Of a stretch of 64,000 nucleotides of DNA, positions 60,276 through 64,000 are shown piece after piece. The DNA comes from Paenibacillus xylanexedens (GTDB lineage Bacteria; Bacillota; Bacilli; Paenibacillales; Paenibacillaceae): contig NZ_CP018620.1 in NCBI RefSeq assembly GCF_001908275.1, positions 2,542,001-2,606,000 of the forward strand, written 5' to 3'. Each line of letters begins with the position of its first letter. Position 1 is the stretch's first letter. The notes under the pieces are model-generated. The model saw nothing but the letters and a program-made list of their open reading frames with translations. It was not told the DNA's origin and made no database searches. Both the position numbers and the translations under genes were made by a program.

Positions 60276-60683
60276 ATGGGCGTGTTTCTCGATATGAGAA
60301 CTTCGATGAACTCGGCAACCGTAGGACAGCCCGGTTTATCTCTAAGTCCATCCCCGGAAGCATTCGGCGCAATTGGTCTTCAGACCCAAGGTGTGGTGAA
60401 CCCCATTATTACGTTGAACGGGACAGTAGGTGTTACGGGAGAACTGGGAGATACCTTTGTTGTGGAGCTAGTACGGGGATTCCTATATGATCCTTTCTAT
60501 GTGATCTACCGTGCTGAAGGTACGATTGGACAGAATGGCGGTGCCGAATTTCATTCGTTCACTGCTCAGGATCTGTCTGCACCACCAGCATTGGAAAGTG
60601 TGTATACTTCGTTCATCTCGGGCGTGTCCACAGCAGTAAGAACCGGGCCGGAGATGTTATACGGTATTGCAGCCACCGGTTAG
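60276..60683 (+). CDS. Uncharacterised beta-rich small protein
   Basis: The 135-residue protein has no signal peptide or membrane segment. Short beta-like strands (IITLNGTVGVTGELG; FVVELVRGFLYDPF) and Gly/Ala/Thr-rich ends resemble spore or exosporium-associated small proteins, but no family is certain. GGAGG lies 8 nt before ATG 60276. A terminator follows at 60810-60838. Confidence 0.65.
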   Translation: MGVFLDMRTSMNSATVGQPGLSLSPSPEAFGAIGLQTQGVVNPIITLNGTVGVTGELGDTFVVELVRGFLYDPFYVIYRAEGTIGQNGGAEFHSFTAQDLSAPPALESVYTSFISGVSTAVRTGPEMLYGIAATG

Positions 60684-60809
60684 TAGTGAAAGGCGAAATA
60701 TAACAGGCAGAGTGCTTCGTCATCACTTCTGTTGACGGCAGAGTTCGCTTCATACCCCAGAGACGCAAGACAATGTAGTGATAGGTTTCGACTAGCGCTC
60801 AGCAAGAAA

Positions 60810-60840
60810 CCCCTGGCTCAAGAAGTCGGGGGTTTTTGCC
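60810..60840 (+). terminator. Intrinsic terminator
   Basis: AAACCCC (60813-60819) pairs with GGGGGTTT (about 60828-60835), followed by TT. It ends the 60276 transcript. Confidence 0.85.
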
Positions 60841-60900
60841 GTACAAGCATCTGCACGTTTCAATACAACTCACGAATCTAAAGTTTGGAACTGTCCAGGA

Positions 60901-61611
60901 TCAGTTGGCACGGCCTTTCAGAATGATGTTGTTGGCTTTGCCAAAGTCGATGGCAACTTTGCCTGCGAGTGCAGCTGTTCGTTCCGCAAGGATAACCGCA
61001 TTGACGCCACAGGAGAAGAGAGCGACATCGAAGGTATGTTGATTAATCTGAATCCAGTACAGCGTTTCATCCATTTGATCATAGCTGTCGAAGGGCAGGG
61101 CAGTCACAATGTTCAGATTATACGGATCACGTTCGAGCATGACACGCAGTGCCTCAATCTCACGAGTAACGAGTAACACACGCTTGCCTGCAAGCATCTG
61201 CCAGAAACGCGGGTTCTGCACCAGTTCCCGATTAACACAGGCATGACAAGTCATCGGAGGAGAGATGCCAAAGTGTGCAAATACCATGTCGGTCAGGGGT
61301 CTTTTGAGATAATCCGGAGCATTAATGGTGCTGTCACCACGAGGAAGAATGCCCACGATATCGGCACGTTGCAAGGAAGCGGCGACTTCATCCCGTAGTT
61401 TCGGGTTGGGCAGACGAAGTCCCTTTTGCCCTAGGTTGGCTTTCTTGGCCCAACGCTCCTGAAGGACTTGTTCGGTGGGCCATACGGTTTCTTGAGACAT
61501 GACGATATTCTCGCCATCACCGACTCTTACAAGAGACAGCGGTCGGTGTTCCAGAAGTGCCGCTTCGAGCTGATCAAGCACACCTTCCATTTCAAGATAG
61601 ATCGAATTCAT
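60901..61611 (-). CDS. GT-D fold glycosyltransferase-like protein
   Basis: The 236-residue protein has the RVGDGE motif (about residue 29), characteristic of GT-D type sugar transferases, and VLLVTREIEALR and VALFSCGVNAV, typical of the later strands. The acceptor sugar is unknown. It stands leftward, opposite to the other sugar genes, with a 310-bp divergent gap. ATG 61611 is preceded by GGAGG. Confidence 0.85.
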   Translation of the reverse strand: MNSIYLEMEGVLDQLEAALLEHRPLSLVRVGDGENIVMSQETVWPTEQVLQERWAKKANLGQKGLRLPNPKLRDEVAASLQRADIVGILPRGDSTINAPDYLKRPLTDMVFAHFGISPPMTCHACVNRELVQNPRFWQMLAGKRVLLVTREIEALRVMLERDPYNLNIVTALPFDSYDQMDETLYWIQINQHTFDVALFSCGVNAVILAERTAALAGKVAIDFGKANNIILKGRAN

Positions 61612-61923
61612 TCGATGGGTTGCCTCCTTTGAAAATTGAACTGTTCTATTCTATGTTGCGACTACAGTTACGATATGTACGTTCGACCCGAAGGGCGCCA
61701 TCATTGGTTGTATATCAATCTATTTATAGGAAAGTTAGTACATCTGTCGGTACCGCTTCTATCAACGTTTCATACGTTATAGAGTGCTGGATTCACAAGC
61801 GAGATGTCGCTTGTAAGCGATCAGATAGATAGAAGATGGTCTTGGTAGGAAGACGGCATCAAAACTATGAAAACAGTCTGTATCCGACAAACGGAACTTG
61901 CAGCGTACATGAGGAGGAGTGTT
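61612..61923. other. 312-bp divergent intergenic region with a hairpin
   Basis: The region separates the leftward GT-D gene and the rightward sugar operon. ACAAGCGA-GATG-TCGCTTGT (61795-61814) is a perfect hairpin. No B12, T-box or similar RNA motif is recognised. A frame starting at 61867 runs into the next gene but lacks its own ribosome site. Confidence 0.4.
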
Positions 61924-62613
61924 ATGTCCAGGAAAGTTGTGATTGAGATTAACTTTAACAATTACGGAATGGACCCGCAGCGATTGACGCGGGAGTGGCT
62001 GGAGCGTCGGATGGGCATCTTCCGCACGTTCACATTGCATTGCCTGAAGGCGCAGACGAATCAGGATTTCCTCACAGTGGTGAAGTTGTCCAAGGAATCG
62101 GGGGAATTAATGCAGGAGATTCTGGCGGATCAGGAGCCGCTTCCTTCCAATATTCGTTTTGGAACCAATATCGAGAGTGTGCGTGCCATTTTGGCGTTTG
62201 CCAAAGGTACGGAGCAGCTATATATTGCCCGTCTGGATTCGGATGATCTGTATCATAAAACCTTTGTTCAACAGCTCTACGATATTCAACCACAGCCGCA
62301 GACGATGGCACTGATCAACCAGAACGGATATCTGTGGGACAGTGTGAATAACGAGATGGCCCCAGCGTTTCACCGTTCTCCGCAATTCTATGTCTACTTA
62401 TATCAGACAGCCGAATACGCAGCAGGATACCGGGTCAAGCTTCCGGGCAGAGGTACACATGGCAATGTCATTGAACTGCCGCACGAGCTGCTTGCTCCGC
62501 GCAATTATGTCAACATCGTACATTCGAGCAATACTTCAACCAAAAAGGTACCGCCCAAAGACCGGTTAAGCCGGGATGAGATGGCACAGGTACTACGCGA
62601 ATTCATGATCTGA
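61924..62613 (+). CDS. Putative rhamnosyltransferase-like glycosyltransferase
   Basis: The 229-residue protein resembles the PF11316 group (WLERRMGIFRTFTLHCLKAQTNQDF; LDSDDLY), with a DxD-like DSDD motif. Sugar specificity is unproven. GAGGAGG supports ATG 61924; an earlier ATG at 61867 is possible. It lies 18 bp before the dehydratase/epimerase, so these genes are probably co-transcribed. Confidence 0.75.
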   Translation: MSRKVVIEINFNNYGMDPQRLTREWLERRMGIFRTFTLHCLKAQTNQDFLTVVKLSKESGELMQEILADQEPLPSNIRFGTNIESVRAILAFAKGTEQLYIARLDSDDLYHKTFVQQLYDIQPQPQTMALINQNGYLWDSVNNEMAPAFHRSPQFYVYLYQTAEYAAGYRVKLPGRGTHGNVIELPHELLAPRNYVNIVHSSNTSTKKVPPKDRLSRDEMAQVLREFMI

Positions 62614-62631
62614 TCAGGGAGGGATTCATCC

Positions 62632-63621
62632 ATGATTCAAGGACAAACGATTCTGATCACCGGAGGAACGGGCTCCTGGGGTCAAAAGCTGACTGAGGTA
62701 CTGCTGGAGCAGAACCCGGCTGAGATTCGCCTTCTGTCACGTAATGAATACGCCCAGATTGCGATGCAGCGAGAGTTCAACTATGATCCGCGTCTGCGAT
62801 TCATCATTGGGGATATCCGCGATTATCGGGCAGTGGAAGATGCATGCAGAGGTGTGGGTGTGCTCTTCCATCTGGCTGCACTGAAGCATGTTCCGGTCTG
62901 CGAGGACCAACCTGATGAAGCGTTCAAGACCAATGTAATCGGGACCCAGAATATTATTCGGGCTGCGATACGTATGAAGGTTGCCAAAGTCATCGATGTG
63001 TCCACCGATAAGGCGGTAGATCCGATTAACGTATATGGCATGACAAAGGCTTTGGGTGAAAAAATGATGATCCGTGCCAACTGGCTAAGTGAAGGTACCC
63101 GGTTTGTCTGCATCCGCGGGGGCAATGTGCTTGGAACCAGCGGCAGTGTCGTGCCCTTGTTCCGTCGTCAGATCAATGAAGGCAAAAGCCCGACCATTAC
63201 GGATATAGGCATGACCCGTTTTTTCCTGACGCGTACCGAAGCTATACATTTACTTCTTAAGGCGGCTGAGGCGGCTGTGGGCGGAGAGACTTTTGTGATG
63301 AAAATGAAAGCTTCCAAGATGACGGAACTTGCATCCGTCATGTTGGAACAGGCAGGTCGTCCATCCTTCGATTATAAGGTGACGGGCATACGTCCAGGCG
63401 AGAAACTACATGAAGTGCTGATCTCGCCCTATGAAGCGCCGCGTACGTACCAATACGATGCACAGTATTATGTCATCCTGCCGGAGCACAAGGACAAGAG
63501 CCTGACGGATCAGTACAGCAGTCTGCCACGTGTGAACTTCTCCGAGTATCGCTCGGACAGTGCCATGATGAACAAACCAGCGATTGCCCGGTTTTTGCGT
63601 GCAGGTGGCTATATCGATTAG
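62632..63621 (+). CDS. UDP-sugar 4,6-dehydratase/epimerase-like SDR
   Basis: The 329-residue extended SDR has the NAD motif TGGTGSWG, ALKHVPVCE, STDKAVDPINVYGMTKALGEK (YxxxK) and RGGNVLGTSGSV. It is close to the FlaA1/CapD/PseB group that makes 4-keto-6-deoxy sugars from UDP-GlcNAc. It lacks the long membrane N-terminus of CapD. The following gene is a nucleotide-sugar dehydrogenase. Confidence 0.88.
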   Translation: MIQGQTILITGGTGSWGQKLTEVLLEQNPAEIRLLSRNEYAQIAMQREFNYDPRLRFIIGDIRDYRAVEDACRGVGVLFHLAALKHVPVCEDQPDEAFKTNVIGTQNIIRAAIRMKVAKVIDVSTDKAVDPINVYGMTKALGEKMMIRANWLSEGTRFVCIRGGNVLGTSGSVVPLFRRQINEGKSPTITDIGMTRFFLTRTEAIHLLLKAAEAAVGGETFVMKMKASKMTELASVMLEQAGRPSFDYKVTGIRPGEKLHEVLISPYEAPRTYQYDAQYYVILPEHKDKSLTDQYSSLPRVNFSEYRSDSAMMNKPAIARFLRAGGYID

Positions 63622-63661
63622 GGTGTGTCTCAAAACTCGTTCGGAGTTTTCAGACACACCC
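63621..63661. repeat. Strong 41-nt hairpin between sugar genes
   Basis: GGGTGTGTCT (63621-63630), AAAACTC and GAGTTTT, AGACACACCC (63652-63661) form a 17-pair stem with one mismatch and a GTTCG loop. No T-run follows, so it is not a plain terminator. It could be a REP-like sequence or an mRNA-processing hairpin. Confidence 0.6.
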
Positions 63662-63696
63662 ACCGAGGGGAGGCGGAGCGTTTGGAGGTGGAAGGA

Positions 63697-64000
63697 ATGG
63701 AAGAAAACCATCAACACAACCAGCACGAAGGTAATGAAGAGTTACAGCAACGTACCCTAATACAACATATTAATGACCGCTCCCTAAAAGCTGTTGTCAT
63801 TGGTCTCGGTTATGTTGGTTTACCCATGGCTGTAGAGATGGCACAGGCAGGTTATCAAGTCCACGGGATTGACATCGATACTTCCAAGGTAGCCAAGCTG
63901 AACGCCGGGAATTCGTATGTCATAGGTATAGAAGATGATGTTGTGCAGTCGCTTATACAGGCTGGATTATTCACGGCAAGTACCGATTATGCAGCGGTAG
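63697..64000 (+). CDS. Nucleotide-sugar dehydrogenase (partial)
   Basis: ATG 63697, after GGAGG at 63684-63688, opens a 101-codon frame to the window edge. After a polar N-terminus of about 34 residues comes VVIGLGYVGLPMAVEMA and HGIDID, the NAD-binding start of UDP-glucose/UDP-ManNAc 6-dehydrogenases. The long polar extension is unusual. The C-terminal part lies outside the window. Confidence 0.88.
   Translation, partial: MEENHQHNQHEGNEELQQRTLIQHINDRSLKAVVIGLGYVGLPMAVEMAQAGYQVHGIDIDTSKVAKLNAGNSYVIGIEDDVVQSLIQAGLFTASTDYAAV

Overview
The window reads as a stretch of a Paenibacillus (Bacillota, Paenibacillaceae) chromosome. The evidence is low-moderate GC, strong AGGAGG-type ribosome binding sites, T-box and B12 and preQ1 leader RNAs, lipoproteins with Gram-positive lipoboxes, a TcyP cystine carrier, ECF sigma/DUF4179 pairs and VanR/VanS-like two-component systems. 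Species cannot be fixed from sequence reading alone. No rRNA, tRNA or CRISPR array was seen.

Layout. 1-5.6 kb: the tail of a membrane protein, an IS150-group IS3 element lodged in a transcription terminator, a TetR regulator divergent from an FAD monooxygenase-like gene, a small membrane protein and a HAD phosphatase. 5.6-18.4 kb: lipoate ligase, then a corrinoid salvage and late cobalamin locus in two blocks. Block 1 is cobD-cbiZ-cbiB-cobC. Block 2 has its own promoter and cobalamin riboswitch and runs btuF-btuC-btuD-cobT-cobU-cobS-cobQ. Imported corrinoids can be cut back by CbiZ to cobyric acid and rebuilt with the cell's own aminopropanol phosphate (CobD), CbiB, CobU, CobT, CobS and CobC. 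18.5-24.9 kb: chemoreceptor, cystine carrier, a preQ1-I riboswitch with a queuosine precursor transporter, a second related IS element (also in a terminator) and an uncharacterised gene with a strong operator-like palindrome. 25-33 kb: M24 peptidase, sugar dehydrogenase lipoprotein, MBL hydrolase, HEPN-like protein, SDR, and thrS behind a T-box.

33-48 kb holds two VanRS-like two-component systems. The second sits in a cluster with an APH-fold kinase, a membrane protein that looks like a histidine kinase stripped of its catalytic domain and phospho-acceptor His, and a class A penicillin-binding protein. Between them lie an M23 lipoprotein, GNAT and DinB proteins, a coiled-coil/AmtB pair, and a DUF1963 gene flanked by two inverted copies of a repeat. 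48-60 kb: DUF2569, a split ThrE-type exporter, an Sm-like small protein, an S66 peptidase, an ECF sigma/anti-sigma pair, an ankyrin/AraC/GNAT-Nudix group, an orphan flgB, speD, ypsA and an RluA-type pseudouridine synthase. 60-64 kb: the start of a surface polysaccharide region (GT-D glycosyltransferase, a second glycosyltransferase-like protein, an NAD-dependent dehydratase/epimerase, a nucleotide-sugar dehydrogenase cut by the window end).

Most notable non-gene signals: a family of four dispersed intergenic elements of about 190-236 bp with 14-15 bp terminal inverted repeats and a hairpin-capable interior; both IS copies interrupting intrinsic terminators; tandem TTAAGA boxes at 11-bp spacing near both two-component systems; and a putative hairpin between the Shine-Dalgarno and start codon of the MBL gene.
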